From Flavobacterium cheongpyeongense (GTDB lineage: Bacteria > Bacteroidota > Bacteroidia > Flavobacteriales > Flavobacteriaceae): 34,580 nucleotides of DNA. The notes under the pieces were generated by a model that did not search any database, was not told where the DNA came from, and saw nothing but the letters and a program-made list of their open reading frames with translations. Positions 15,957 to 26,000 of the stretch are shown here, piece by piece; the first letter of the stretch is position 1; every line of letters starts with the position of its first letter. Both the position numbers and the translations under genes were made by a program. The DNA lies in contig NZ_QJHK01000032.1 in assembly GCF_003202435.1 (NCBI RefSeq), forward strand, positions 1 to 34,580. Reading direction: 5' to 3'.

Positions 15957-16119
15957 TTAGATAATTGAGTCAATTTGATAATTAGATAATGAGTGAACTG
16001 GGTAATTTATTGTTTGAACCAGTAAGTTTAATTTAAAATTATCTAATTATCGCATTTTCAAATTAACACATTTTTTAATTATCAAATTAACACATTATCA
16101 CATTATCACATTTTCTAAT
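15957..16119. repeat. AT-rich inverted and tandem repeats before alaS
   Basis: ATAATTAGATAAT (15978-15990) is matched by its exact reverse complement at 16038-16050. TCAAATTAACACATT occurs at 16058-16072 and again at 16082-16096. The 8-base unit CACATTAT repeats at 16091-16106 with a third imperfect copy to 16114. The block fills most of the M23-alaS gap and ends 11 bases before the alaS ATG. Confidence 0.75.
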
Positions 16120-16125
16120 TACAAC

Positions 16126-18777
16126 ATGAAATCACAAGACGTACGTAAACAATTTCTGGACTTTTTTAAAAGCAACGGACACTTAATTGTCCCATCTGCT
16201 CCGATCGTGCTTAAAGACGATCCAACCCTTATGTTTAATAACTCGGGAATGGCCCAGTTTAAAGAATTTTTTTTAGGTAACGGAACGCCAAAAAGTCCAA
16301 GAATAGCCGATACGCAAAAATGTCTTCGTGTTTCAGGAAAGCACAATGATCTTGAAGATGTTGGCTTTGATACCTATCACCATACGATGTTTGAAATGCT
16401 GGGTAACTGGTCTTTTGGAGATTATTTCAAAAAAGAGGCTATTAACTGGGCCTGGACTTTATTAACAGAAGTATATAAAATTCCAAAAGAAAATCTTTAT
16501 GTTTCTGTTTTTGAAGGAAGCAAAGAAGATAATGTGCCATTCGATCAGGAAGCCTGGGATATCTGGAAAACATTAATTGATGAAGACCGAATTATTCTTG
16601 GAAATAAAAAAGATAATTTTTGGGAAATGGGCGATCAGGGACCATGCGGACCTTGTTCTGAAATTCACGTTGATTTACGTTCTGAAGAAGAAAAAGCGTT
16701 AAAACCTGGAAAAGAAGAAGTAAACAATGATCACCCGCAAGTGGTAGAAATCTGGAATAATGTATTCATGGAATTCAACCGTAAAGCTGATGGTTCATTA
16801 GAAAAACTTCCGGCACAACATGTAGATACCGGAATGGGATTTGAGCGTTTGTGTATGGCATTACAAGGAAAAACTTCGAATTATGATACCGATGTTTTTA
16901 CACCGCTTATCGAAAAAGTAGAACAAATTACGGGATTAAAATACACTTCAAACGATGCAATGACAAGTCGCGACTTGTCAATACAAGAAAAACAAAATAA
17001 AACCAATATTGCCATTCGTGTTATTGTCGATCACGTTCGTGCTGTAGCTTTTGCTATTGCCGACGGACAGTTGCCATCAAACACTGGAGCCGGTTATGTA
17101 ATTCGCAGAATTTTGCGTCGTGCCATTCGTTACGGATTTACATTCTTAAATACGAAAGAACCGTTTATCAATAAATTGGTAGAAGTTCTGGCAAACCAAA
17201 TGGGCGAATTTTTCCCTGAAATAAAATCGCAACAACAATTTGTTACTAATGTAATTCGTGAGGAAGAAGCTTCATTTTTAAGGACTTTAGATCAGGGATT
17301 ACAATTATTGGATCATGTAATTGCTGAAACTACAGGACAAGAAGTTTCTGGTGCTAAGGTTTTTGAATTGTATGATACATTTGGTTTCCCAAAAGATTTG
17401 ACAGCCTTAATTCTAAAAGAAAAAGGGTTCTCATATAATGAAGAAGAATTCGAAGTGGAACTACAAAAACAAAAAGCACGTTCTCGCGCCGCTTCTGAAA
17501 TTTCTACAGAAGACTGGAATGTTTTGATTCCAGGAAATGTAGAAACATTTGTAGGTTATGATAAAACAGATAACGAAGTAAAAATCACACGTATCAGAAA
17601 AGTTGATTCTAAAAAAGATGGTATTTTGTACCAAATAGTTTTAGACAACACGCCATTTTATCCAGAAGGAGGAGGCCAAGTAGGAGATAAAGGAACATTA
17701 GTTTCAGCTAATGAAACGATTGAAATTATCGATACAAAGAAAGAAAATAACTTAATCCTGCATTTTGCAAAACAGCTTCCTGAAAATGTAGAAGCAGGTT
17801 TTGTAGCAAAAGTAAATACTGATTTAAGAACATCAACATCAAAAAATCACTCGGCTACGCACTTGATGCATTTGGCTTTGAGAAGCATTTTAGGAACGCA
17901 TGTGGAGCAAAAAGGTTCATTGGTAAATCCGAATTATCTGCGCTTTGACTTCTCTCATTTTAGTAAAGTTTCTGATGAGGAACTTAAACAAGTTGAAGCT
18001 TCTGTAAATGCTCAGATTGAAGCACAGTTACAATTGATAGAACACAGAAATATTCCAATTCAGGAAGCATTAGACAAAGGCGCAATGGCTTTGTTTGGCG
18101 AAAAATACGGAGACAATGTTCGTATGATTGAGTTTGGCGACAGTAAAGAATTGTGCGGAGGTATTCATGTAAAAAATACAGCAGAGATCTGGCATTTCAA
18201 AATCATCTCTGAGGGTGCTGTAGCGGCTGGAATTCGTCGTATTGAAGCCATTACAGGTGATGCTGTGAAAAACTTCTACTCAAGCCAGGAAAATACTTTG
18301 GCAGAGATAAAAGAAACGCTAAAAAATCCGCAGGATATTTTAAAATCGGTTGCTTCTCTTCAGGATGATAATACTAAACTAAAAAAACAGGTTGAGCAGT
18401 TATTAAAAGAAAAGGTTAATGCTTTAAAAGTTGTTTTAGAGAATGATTTCCAACAAGTAAACGGCGTAAATTTCCTTGCGAAACAGGTAGATTTAAGTAT
18501 GGCTTCTACGAAAGATTTAGCTTCTGCTTTAGGAACTTCAAAACCAGATTCGTTTGTGTTTTTAGCTTCTGTCGAAGATGGTTTGCCAAATATTCACTGT
18601 TATATCTCTAAAGAATTGGTAGCAGGCAAAAGTTTAAATGCAAATGCAGTCATTAAAGAATTAGGAAAATACATTGAAGGAAATGGAGGAGGGCAGCCTT
18701 TCTTCGCATCCGGAAAAGGTAAAAATGCAAATGGAATTGCTGAGACGTTGACTAAAGCTGTTGAGTTCGTGAAGTAG
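16126..18777 (+). CDS. alaS: alanyl-tRNA synthetase
   Basis: This enzyme charges tRNA-Ala with alanine and clears mischarged Ser or Gly. The 883-residue protein has the family's full length. Visible parts are the class II catalytic domain (about 1-250; NNSGMAQFKEFF, GDQGPCGPCSEIH), the tRNA-recognition helical domain (VIRRILRRAIRYG), the editing domain with zinc ligands His575, His579, Cys677 and His681 (HSATH, CGGIH), and the C-terminal oligomerisation domain with GNGGGQPFFASG near the end. The start gives the usual MKSQDVRKQFLDFF. It is transcribed away from the M23 operon and ends at a strong terminator. The DNA ahead of it is rich in repeats. Confidence 0.98.
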   Translation: MKSQDVRKQFLDFFKSNGHLIVPSAPIVLKDDPTLMFNNSGMAQFKEFFLGNGTPKSPRIADTQKCLRVSGKHNDLEDVGFDTYHHTMFEMLGNWSFGDYFKKEAINWAWTLLTEVYKIPKENLYVSVFEGSKEDNVPFDQEAWDIWKTLIDEDRIILGNKKDNFWEMGDQGPCGPCSEIHVDLRSEEEKALKPGKEEVNNDHPQVVEIWNNVFMEFNRKADGSLEKLPAQHVDTGMGFERLCMALQGKTSNYDTDVFTPLIEKVEQITGLKYTSNDAMTSRDLSIQEKQNKTNIAIRVIVDHVRAVAFAIADGQLPSNTGAGYVIRRILRRAIRYGFTFLNTKEPFINKLVEVLANQMGEFFPEIKSQQQFVTNVIREEEASFLRTLDQGLQLLDHVIAETTGQEVSGAKVFELYDTFGFPKDLTALILKEKGFSYNEEEFEVELQKQKARSRAASEISTEDWNVLIPGNVETFVGYDKTDNEVKITRIRKVDSKKDGILYQIVLDNTPFYPEGGGQVGDKGTLVSANETIEIIDTKKENNLILHFAKQLPENVEAGFVAKVNTDLRTSTSKNHSATHLMHLALRSILGTHVEQKGSLVNPNYLRFDFSHFSKVSDEELKQVEASVNAQIEAQLQLIEHRNIPIQEALDKGAMALFGEKYGDNVRMIEFGDSKELCGGIHVKNTAEIWHFKIISEGAVAAGIRRIEAITGDAVKNFYSSQENTLAEIKETLKNPQDILKSVASLQDDNTKLKKQVEQLLKEKVNALKVVLENDFQQVNGVNFLAKQVDLSMASTKDLASALGTSKPDSFVFLASVEDGLPNIHCYISKELVAGKSLNANAVIKELGKYIEGNGGGQPFFASGKGKNANGIAETLTKAVEFVK

Positions 18778-18805
18778 CGTTCTTTTTATTTGCGCAAAGA
18801 CGCAG

Positions 18806-18841
18806 AGTCGCAAAGTTTTTTTAAGCTTTGCGACTTTTTTT
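18806..18841 (+). terminator. Rho-independent terminator after alaS
   Basis: A perfect 10-bp stem AGTCGCAAAG/CTTTGCGACT (18806-18815 with 18826-18835), 10-base loop, then a T-run. Confidence 0.92.
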
Positions 18842-18887
18842 AGTTGTAGTAATTTATTTTTGTAAGTTTATACTTTTATTTTTGAGT

Positions 18888-19241
18888 ATGACAGAAAATG
18901 AAATTTCAGCTATAGTCGTTGATGTTTGCTATAAAATACATGTAAAACTTGGTCCTGGTTTATTAGAATCAGTTTATGAAGCAATATTGAATCATGAATT
19001 AACAAAACGAGGTTTATCAGTTGAAAGACAAAAGCCACTTCCTGTTATTTGGGATGAAATTGTTTTAGATATTGGTTTTAGAGCTGACTTAATAGTTGAA
19101 AATAAGGTTATTTTAGAAATAAAATCAATCGAACAAGTATCAAACTTAAATTTTACTTACGTTCACCTATCTGCTGACGCCACATTGCATAATATAACCC
19201 TTTTTCGACAATTAAATCTTCGTGTTTTCCATGTTCAATGA
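18888..19241 (+). pseudogene. GxxExxY protein, 3'-truncated
   Basis: From the ATG at 18888 the first 88 or so residues match the GxxExxY family: MTENEISAIVVDVCYKIH, LGPGLLESVYEAIL (the name-giving GLLESVY), then FRADLIVENKVILEIKSIEQ. Family members run to about 125 residues with a conserved YL-rich, LGLLINF-type end. Here the frame changes character after SNLNF (near 19152), exactly where the antisense of the ABC transporter gene begins, and the remaining residues are that gene read backwards. I read this as loss of the 3' third by a deletion. An upstream in-frame ATG at 18828 lies inside the alaS terminator and is not a likely start. The family is of unknown function, with a nuclease-like fold suggested. 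Confidence 0.75.
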
Positions 19242-20898
19242 TTTTTCCCTGCTCCAGGACAAAGATCCTGTCAGCATGCATTACGGTAGATAATCGATGG
19301 GCTATTAAAACAGTAATTCTGTTTTTATCAGAAATATTTCTGATTGTGGCATTAATTTCTTCTTCGGTAATGGAATCCAGAGCTGAAGTTGCTTCATCAA
19401 AAATTAATAAATTCGGATTTCTCAAAATAGCTCTGGCGATTGACAAACGCTGTTTTTCTCCGCCAGAAACTTTGATTCCGCCTTCACCAATTGTGGTGTT
19501 AAGACCATCTTCGGCACGAATTAACAACTTCTCACAACTGGCTCTTTTCAGGGCATCATATAAATCTTCATCGGTTGCATTTGGTTTCACAAACAATAAA
19601 TTTTCCCGAATAGTTCCGGAAAATAATTGTGCATCCTGTGTTACAAATCCGAGTTGTTTTCTCAAATCAAGTAAATCAATTTCAGTTGAATCAATATCAT
19701 TATAGAGTACCCGGCCTTCTGCAGGCGTATAAAGTCCAACCAATAATTTAACCAAAGTTGTTTTTCCGGAACCGGATGGCCCAACAAAAGCAACAGTCTG
19801 TCCTTGTCTGATTTCGAAATTGATATTTTCAACTGCTTTGAATTTAGCCGTTTTGTGCTGGAAACTAACATTCGAGAATAATAAAGACTGAATTGCACCC
19901 ACATGTTTTGGCGTTTTTGGGCGAAATTCTTTTGGAGCATTTAAAAGAATCCTGAAATTTTCCATCGAAACTTTCGTTTCGTTAAGCGCGATTATAAAGT
20001 TCCCCAACTCCTGTAAGGGGCCAAAAATAAAAAAGGTGAAAAATACCATCGTCAGTAAATCGCCTACAATAATTTTTCCTCCAAAAAGGAAATAATATAA
20101 TGTAAAAACGACGCAGGTTCTTAAAAAATGCACCGTTGTACCCTGAATAAAACTCAAACTTCTGATAAAACGAACTTTCTCTAATTCAAGGTGCAGGATT
20201 TTAAAGGTGTTTAAGTTCAGACGTTTTTCTTCCTGATAGGTTAAACCAAGACTTTTTACCAATTCGATATTTCTTAAACTTTCTGTTGTTGAACCAGCCA
20301 GTGCATTGGTCTGATTGACAATTTTTCTGGAAACAATTTTTATTTTTTTACCCAGATACGAACTTACTAAAGCAATAATTGGAGCCGTAATTAAAAAAAT
20401 AATCGAAATACGGTAATCGATTCGGGCAATATAAACAATGACAAACACGAATCCGATAATGGTTTGAAAAATAAGCGAAATTGAAAGGGTAATCAGTTTT
20501 TCTGAATCAGAACGCACTTTTGTCAGTTTGCTCAGGGTTTCGCCGCTGCGCTGATCTTCAAATTCGGCATACGGCAAATCAAGTGATTTTTTGATTCCAT
20601 CCGTGTACATCTGAGCACCTGTTCGCTGAATCACAATGTTGGTAAAGTAATCCTGAAAATTTTTGGTAATTCTGGATACCATTGCAGCACCAAGCGAAAG
20701 CCCAAGCCAGAATGATAAAGATTTGATGAAACCGATTTCATTTCCTTCATATTTATGTAGTCCAACGCCGCAATCCTGCATTAATTTACCAGTAATAATA
20801 GAATCTGATAGACTGAAACAGATGTTGATGGTTGCCATAATCAAAGCAAAAAGCAGCAGCATTTTATGTTTGATTATATAAGAATATAATAATTTCAT
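19153..20898 (-). CDS. ABC exporter, fused membrane and ATPase domains
   Basis: A 581-residue half-transporter of the MsbA/lipid-peptide exporter type. Six membrane segments occupy about 1-310, and the ATPase domain 335-581 holds Walker A GPSGSGKTT (373-381), the signature VSGGEKQ (477-483), Walker B LLIFDE (497-502) and the H-loop His534. All ATPase residues needed for activity are present. It should work as a homodimer in the inner membrane; the substrate cannot be told. It stands between alaS and the GSCFA gene and converges on the truncated GxxExxY gene with 89 bases of overlap and no terminator between, which suggests a rearranged junction at its 3' end. Its stop codon and C-terminus look normal. 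Confidence 0.93.
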   Translation of the reverse strand: MKLLYSYIIKHKMLLLFALIMATINICFSLSDSIITGKLMQDCGVGLHKYEGNEIGFIKSLSFWLGLSLGAAMVSRITKNFQDYFTNIVIQRTGAQMYTDGIKKSLDLPYAEFEDQRSGETLSKLTKVRSDSEKLITLSISLIFQTIIGFVFVIVYIARIDYRISIIFLITAPIIALVSSYLGKKIKIVSRKIVNQTNALAGSTTESLRNIELVKSLGLTYQEEKRLNLNTFKILHLELEKVRFIRSLSFIQGTTVHFLRTCVVFTLYYFLFGGKIIVGDLLTMVFFTFFIFGPLQELGNFIIALNETKVSMENFRILLNAPKEFRPKTPKHVGAIQSLLFSNVSFQHKTAKFKAVENINFEIRQGQTVAFVGPSGSGKTTLVKLLVGLYTPAEGRVLYNDIDSTEIDLLDLRKQLGFVTQDAQLFSGTIRENLLFVKPNATDEDLYDALKRASCEKLLIRAEDGLNTTIGEGGIKVSGGEKQRLSIARAILRNPNLLIFDEATSALDSITEEEINATIRNISDKNRITVLIAHRLSTVMHADRIFVLEQGKIIEHGKHEDLIVEKGLYYAMWRQQIGERK

Positions 20899-20926
20899 AT
20901 TTTGAATTTTTACTTTAGGAAGGTTA

Positions 20927-20934
20927 CAAAAGTA
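20927..20934 (-). promoter_or_regulatory. -7 box ahead of the ABC exporter
   Basis: TACTTTTG on the minus strand, 28 bases before the ATG, fits TAnnTTTG. No TTG at the -33 distance. Confidence 0.5.
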
Positions 20935-21005
20935 GTGAATAGATTGACTTTTATAAAAGGGATTTTTATTTTAAAATATTAAATCTCTTTAGGTTTTTTT
21001 TCAAT

Positions 21006-21013
21006 TATATTTG
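21006..21013 (+). promoter_or_regulatory. -7 box ahead of the lipoprotein gene
   Basis: TATATTTG, 23 bases before the ATG, fits TAnnTTTG. The -33 element is not evident. Confidence 0.5.
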
Positions 21014-21036
21014 TTAAAAAATATATTAAAATAAAC

Positions 21037-21816
21037 ATGAAAAAGATTCTATTTCTTTTCAGTATTATTTTCATCTTAGTGTTAACCTCTTGCTCTAATG
21101 ATGATAATTCAGATATTGTTCTTTTTCCTAAGCAAATTGTTACGACCGATATATATAATGGAATAATACAAAAAAGAACAACAACAATTACTTATTTAGG
21201 AGATAAAATAGTTAAAGCTGTAAGTGACAATGGCTTTGTTGAATCATATACATATACAGACAATTTAATTACTAAGGATGAATTTACTAATACTAATGGG
21301 GTAAAAATTCTAACCACCTATTTATATGATTCTGCCAGGAAATTAACAGAAGTAAATATTAGTAGAACGAGTAGTGAAGATGTTGTTACTAAATCGAAAG
21401 TAACTTTTGATCATAATATAGATGGAACTATTACCAGAAATGGTTTTAGTAAATCAGTATTAACTTATGCGAATGGAAATTTAATTAAAGTAGTAACTAT
21501 ATTAGGAGCGGGTTCAGGAGGTGTTTTTATTGATGAATATGATAATAAAAAAAGCCCTTTTTCGAGTGTATTAGGTGTCAATAAATTATTAGATGCTAAT
21601 TTAACATTGTGTGCTGCTGTAAATAATCGTACCAAAAGAGAAAGTTATTATGTAGACATTCAATATGGGCATATTATTTCTGAAGTGCCAATTAACACCA
21701 TTACTACTATAAATTATTTAAATAAATATAATTCAGATAATTATTTAACAGAACAATATTATGAATACGACTCGATAGATGGTAAAGCATCTTGTAAAAT
21801 TGAGTTTGTATATTAA
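21037..21816 (+). CDS. lipoprotein with YD-like repeats, unknown function
   Basis: A 259-residue protein with a lipoprotein signal peptide: hydrophobic 4-16, lipobox LTSC with Cys19, then SNDDNSD, an acidic start often seen in exported Bacteroidota lipoproteins. The mature part has recurring strand patterns such as TITYLGDKIVKAV, ESYTYTDNLI, TTYLYDSARKLTEV and SVLTYANGNLIKV, like the YD/RHS-type repeats in Bacteroidota surface lipoproteins. No enzyme motif is visible. Codon use is more AT-rich than in neighbouring genes. It is flanked by the divergent ABC exporter and by the GSCFA gene 102 bases downstream. Confidence 0.8.
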   Translation: MKKILFLFSIIFILVLTSCSNDDNSDIVLFPKQIVTTDIYNGIIQKRTTTITYLGDKIVKAVSDNGFVESYTYTDNLITKDEFTNTNGVKILTTYLYDSARKLTEVNISRTSSEDVVTKSKVTFDHNIDGTITRNGFSKSVLTYANGNLIKVVTILGAGSGGVFIDEYDNKKSPFSSVLGVNKLLDANLTLCAAVNNRTKRESYYVDIQYGHIISEVPINTITTINYLNKYNSDNYLTEQYYEYDSIDGKASCKIEFVY

Positions 21817-21918
21817 AGTTTATTTTGGGTTTAAAAAAATCTTTGAAATAACTACTCTGTGTTTCGAGGATTTTTGATTTACAAATGAATTTTAAAACTG
21901 TATTTTTAAAGTAAAGCT

Positions 21919-22869
21919 ATGCAATTCAGAACCCAAATTCCAATTTCAAAGAGTAATTCTCCAATCGATTATAATTCGAAGATATTCTCTATTGGTTCTT
22001 GCTTTGCTGAAAACATGGCGTCCAAATTTGATTATTTTAAATTTCAAAATGTAACCAACCCTTTTGGAATTATTTTTAATCCGTTTTCGATTGAAAAATT
22101 ATTCAGAAGAGTGTGTGAGCAGCAGCAGTTTACAGAAAAAGACGTTTTTTTTTACAACGAACGCTGGCATTGCTTTGAAGTTCATTCAGATTTAAGTAAT
22201 TCTGATAGGGAAGAATTACTGGAAACATTAAATAAAATTAGTACAGAAGCTTACAAAGGGTTAAAAGAAACAACACATATAATTATCACCTATGGGACTT
22301 CATGGGTTTATAGAAATATGAGGAGCGATGAAATTGTTGCCAATTGTCACAAAGTGCCTCAAAAACAATTTTCAAAAGAATTATTACAGGTTGAGGTTAT
22401 TCAAAAAAAAATCCAGAATACAATTGAATTAATTCAGAATTTAAACCCAAAAATAAATTTCATTTTTACTGTTTCTCCGGTGCGTCATATCAAAGATGGT
22501 TTTACAGAAAATCAGTTGAGCAAATCGCATCTGTTTACCGCTCTTCATAAAACCATCAATTACCAATCAACGCCCCTTAACTATTTTCCTTCCTACGAAA
22601 TCATGATGGATGAACTTCGGGATTATCGCTTTTATGCCGAAGACATGTTGCATCCTAATCAAATAGCTATTGATTACATCTGGAAACTTTTCAGCGAAAG
22701 TTATATTTCAGAAACCAGTTTTTCTACTATGAAAGAAGTCGATGAAATTCAAAAAAGCCTTCGTCACAGAAGTTTCAATCCCGAATCAGAGCAGCATCAG
22801 AAATTTTTGGAAAAGCTACAGCAAAAGATAAACACTCTCAGCCAAAAGTTACCAAATATAAAATTCTAA
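21919..22869 (+). CDS. GSCFA domain protein
   Basis: A 316-residue protein beginning with the family motif IGSCFAENM (25-33), followed by NPFGIIFNP, YGTSWVY (125-131), NCHK (142-145) and DMLHPNQIA (242-250). The Gly-Ser-Cys block with a late Asp-x-x-His (Asp242, His245) resembles SGNH/GDSL hydrolases, so an esterase-like activity on a wall or polysaccharide acyl group is possible, though the family is not well characterised. There is no signal peptide. In flavobacteria the gene often lies next to alaS; here the GxxExxY remnant, the ABC exporter and a lipoprotein lie between. Confidence 0.9.
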   Translation: MQFRTQIPISKSNSPIDYNSKIFSIGSCFAENMASKFDYFKFQNVTNPFGIIFNPFSIEKLFRRVCEQQQFTEKDVFFYNERWHCFEVHSDLSNSDREELLETLNKISTEAYKGLKETTHIIITYGTSWVYRNMRSDEIVANCHKVPQKQFSKELLQVEVIQKKIQNTIELIQNLNPKINFIFTVSPVRHIKDGFTENQLSKSHLFTALHKTINYQSTPLNYFPSYEIMMDELRDYRFYAEDMLHPNQIAIDYIWKLFSESYISETSFSTMKEVDEIQKSLRHRSFNPESEQHQKFLEKLQQKINTLSQKLPNIKF

Positions 22870-23069
22870 TACACTCTTTTAATGAATTAGTTATAAAAAT
22901 ACATTCAAAACGTTTTTTTTGTGAAGCAGAAACGAACTATTCACAGTGGAATTTTAGAATAAACCCATAAAATTATGTAAATTATTAAAGTAAAATTTTA
23001 CAATTTTTGTAAATAGGTAATTCTGCCTTATCAAATTATAATTTTAAACCAAATGTGTTTTATTGACGT

Positions 23070-26000
23070 ATGAATAAAAAGACAATTCATTATTTAAAAA
23101 AAACACTACGTATTCTGCTTTGGTTCGTGGGTTCTGTGGTTGCACTTTTATTACTTCTTATTATTTTAATTCAGATACCGTCCATCCAGAATTTCGCTAA
23201 AGATAAAGCCATTACGTACCTTGATAAAAAGATTAAAACCAAAGTATCTTTAGATCATATATCGATCAAATTTCCGAAAGATGTAGTGCTGGAAGGTTTT
23301 TATTTTGAAGACCAGAAAAAAGATACTTTATTGGCAGGAAAACGCCTCGAAGTTGATGTTGATTTTTTTAAATTAGTTAGCAGTGAACTTGAAATCAATT
23401 CGGTTTCATTTGAAAATGTAAAAGCGAATATTTCAAGAAACAAAGAAGGTGTTTTTAATTTCGATTACATCATTAAAGCTTTCGGATCAAAAGAGCCAAA
23501 AGCGGAAGACCCGGATGCTAAACCTTTCAAAATATCGGTTGTAAAAGTCAATCTGGATCATGTCAAGTTCAATTTTAAAGATGATTATTCTAAAAATGAT
23601 ATTCGGCTAAAACTGACTCATTTCGGCATCAAATTCAATAAATTCGATCTGGATGAAATGGATTTTAATATTCCGAATATTGATTTGAAAGGATTGAAAT
23701 TAGTATTGAATCAGGATCTTGTGGAGAAAATTGCTGCAGTTTCGGTGAAAACCGCAGATACCATTTCGAAGCGAAAAGATTTTAAACTAAAATTAGATAA
23801 AATCAGTTTGTCCAAGATTGATATTTTATACGATAATAAAGACTCCAAACTGGATTCCAGAATACAATTAGGCAATTTTGAACTCACAGTTAATGAGGTA
23901 GATTTTAAAAAACAGCTTTTGGATTTTGAAACACTTAAATTAAAGAATCTAAAAGGAAATTTGCGGCTGGGGTCTAAAGACAAAGAAATTAAAGCTCCGG
24001 ATTTAGATTCAACAGCAATTAAACAAGCAGGCTGGAAAATAAAACTGGCCGCTGCTGATATACAAAATACAGATTTTAAATTTGATGATATGCAGTCAAA
24101 ACCTGTTCAAAAAGGAATTGATTACAGCCATTTGGATCTGGACAAATTCAATTTAAAAGCCAATAAATTATATTACGGAAACGATACTATTTCGGGAAAT
24201 ATAAAAGCATTGGCAGTTACAGAAAAAAGCGGATTAATAATTCAATCCTTAAAAACAGATTTTTTTTACGGTCCAAAGAATGCATCCCTTAATAATTTAT
24301 ATCTGAGAACGCCGCAGACACTTGTAAAAGACAAAATTAGAGTTGATTACAAATCGATTGCCTCATTGAAAAAAGATCTTGGCAACCTTTCAATCGATGT
24401 CAATCTAAGTAAGTCCAAAATTGGATTTCAAGATGTTTTGCTTTTTGTTCCGGATCTTCAAAAAGAGGATCTGTTTAAAAGCAATCCAAATGCTATTTTG
24501 TATTTGAACACTCGCATAAACGGAAAAATAAAAGACCTGAATATTCCGAAGTTTGAAATGAGTGGAATAGGAAATACTAAAGTTTCTCTTTCTGGTGAAA
24601 TAAAAGGGCTTCCGGATGCTCAGAAATCGTATTATGATTTGGAGATTAAAAATCTTTCCAGTACATCAAAAGATATCAGTTTGTTTGTACCGGCCGGAAC
24701 AATTCCGAAGAACATTCAATTGCCATCCCAAATCAATTTGAAGGGAAAATTTACAGGTTCGGTTCAGAATTTCAAAACTAATCTGGCTTTAAACAGCAGT
24801 TTCGGAAATGCAAAAGTAAACGGAATCTTTGATCAACGGGTAAAAAAAGGCGAGCGATACGATGCTTTTGTAAGTCTGACAGAATTTGATTTGGGGAGAT
24901 TAATCAAAAATGATTCGATTGGAAAAATTTCGCTTAAAGCAAAAGTAAAAGGCAAAGGTTTAGATCCAAAAACAGCAAATGCAGCGATTAATGGCTTAGT
25001 ACAAAAAGCCGTTTTTAACAGATATACTTACAAAGATTTAGTTTTAAAAGGAAACATCGAAAACGGTTCTTTTGCAGTAAAATCCGAAATTAAAGATCCA
25101 AACCTGAATTTTGATTTAACCGCTAGCGGCAATACCAAAGAAAAATATCCATCACTAAAATTAAAATTAAAACTCGATATTGCCGATCTGGAAAAACTGA
25201 ATCTTCATGCCGGCCCAATGAAACTCCGAGGAAATGTTGATGCAGATATCACCAGCAGCAATCCTGATTTTCTTAATGGAAAAGTATTTCTTTCGAATAT
25301 CCAGATTTTACAGAAAGAAGAACCAATTGTTCTGGACTCGATCAAAGTTTTGGCTTTCGCCGATAAAGACAGCAATTCGATAAACATTTCATCACAGTTT
25401 TTAAAAGCAGAAGTAGTCGGAAAATATAAATTGACAACTTTGACTACAGCAATTAAAAAGACCATTTCTAAATACATTGATCTTAAAAATCCAAAAGTAA
25501 ATGCAGAATCTGATGAACAGCGACTGGCTTTTACCATAAAAATAGAAAATGATCCTGTATTGTTTCAATTAATTCCGAAACTTACAGGCTTAGAGCCTTT
25601 AACTATTACAGGAAATTACAATAACCAAACAGATTCCCTCCAGGTTAGAGGAATGATTCCGAGGATTGTTTATGCGGATAATATTATTTCTGACGGAAAA
25701 ATAAATATTGGAGCGAAAGAAAATGCTTTAGAATATTCGGTTTCTGTGGCTACGATAGAGAGCGGATCAATAAAAATTCCGTTTACAGATTTGTCGGGCC
25801 AGGTAGAAAATAATATTTTGACTTATGCATTGGAAGTTCAGGATACAAAAGAAAAACAACAATATTTTATTGCAGGGGAATTTAAGGCAGAAGGCTCTAA
25901 AAACATCTTTAAAGTAGATGCTGAAACTTTTATTCTTAATTATGAAAAATGGAATATTGATCCTGAAAATGCAGTAGAATTTGGAGATAAAAGACTTTAT

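Noticed and set aside
16082..16114. CRISPR-like short repeats before alaS
   Set aside because: Units are 8-15 bases with no spacers of regular length and no cas genes; they are AT-rich simple repeats.
15872..16125. T-box riboswitch ahead of alaS
   Set aside because: No T-box sequence, specifier hairpin or long antiterminator is visible, and such leaders are not typical of this phylum.
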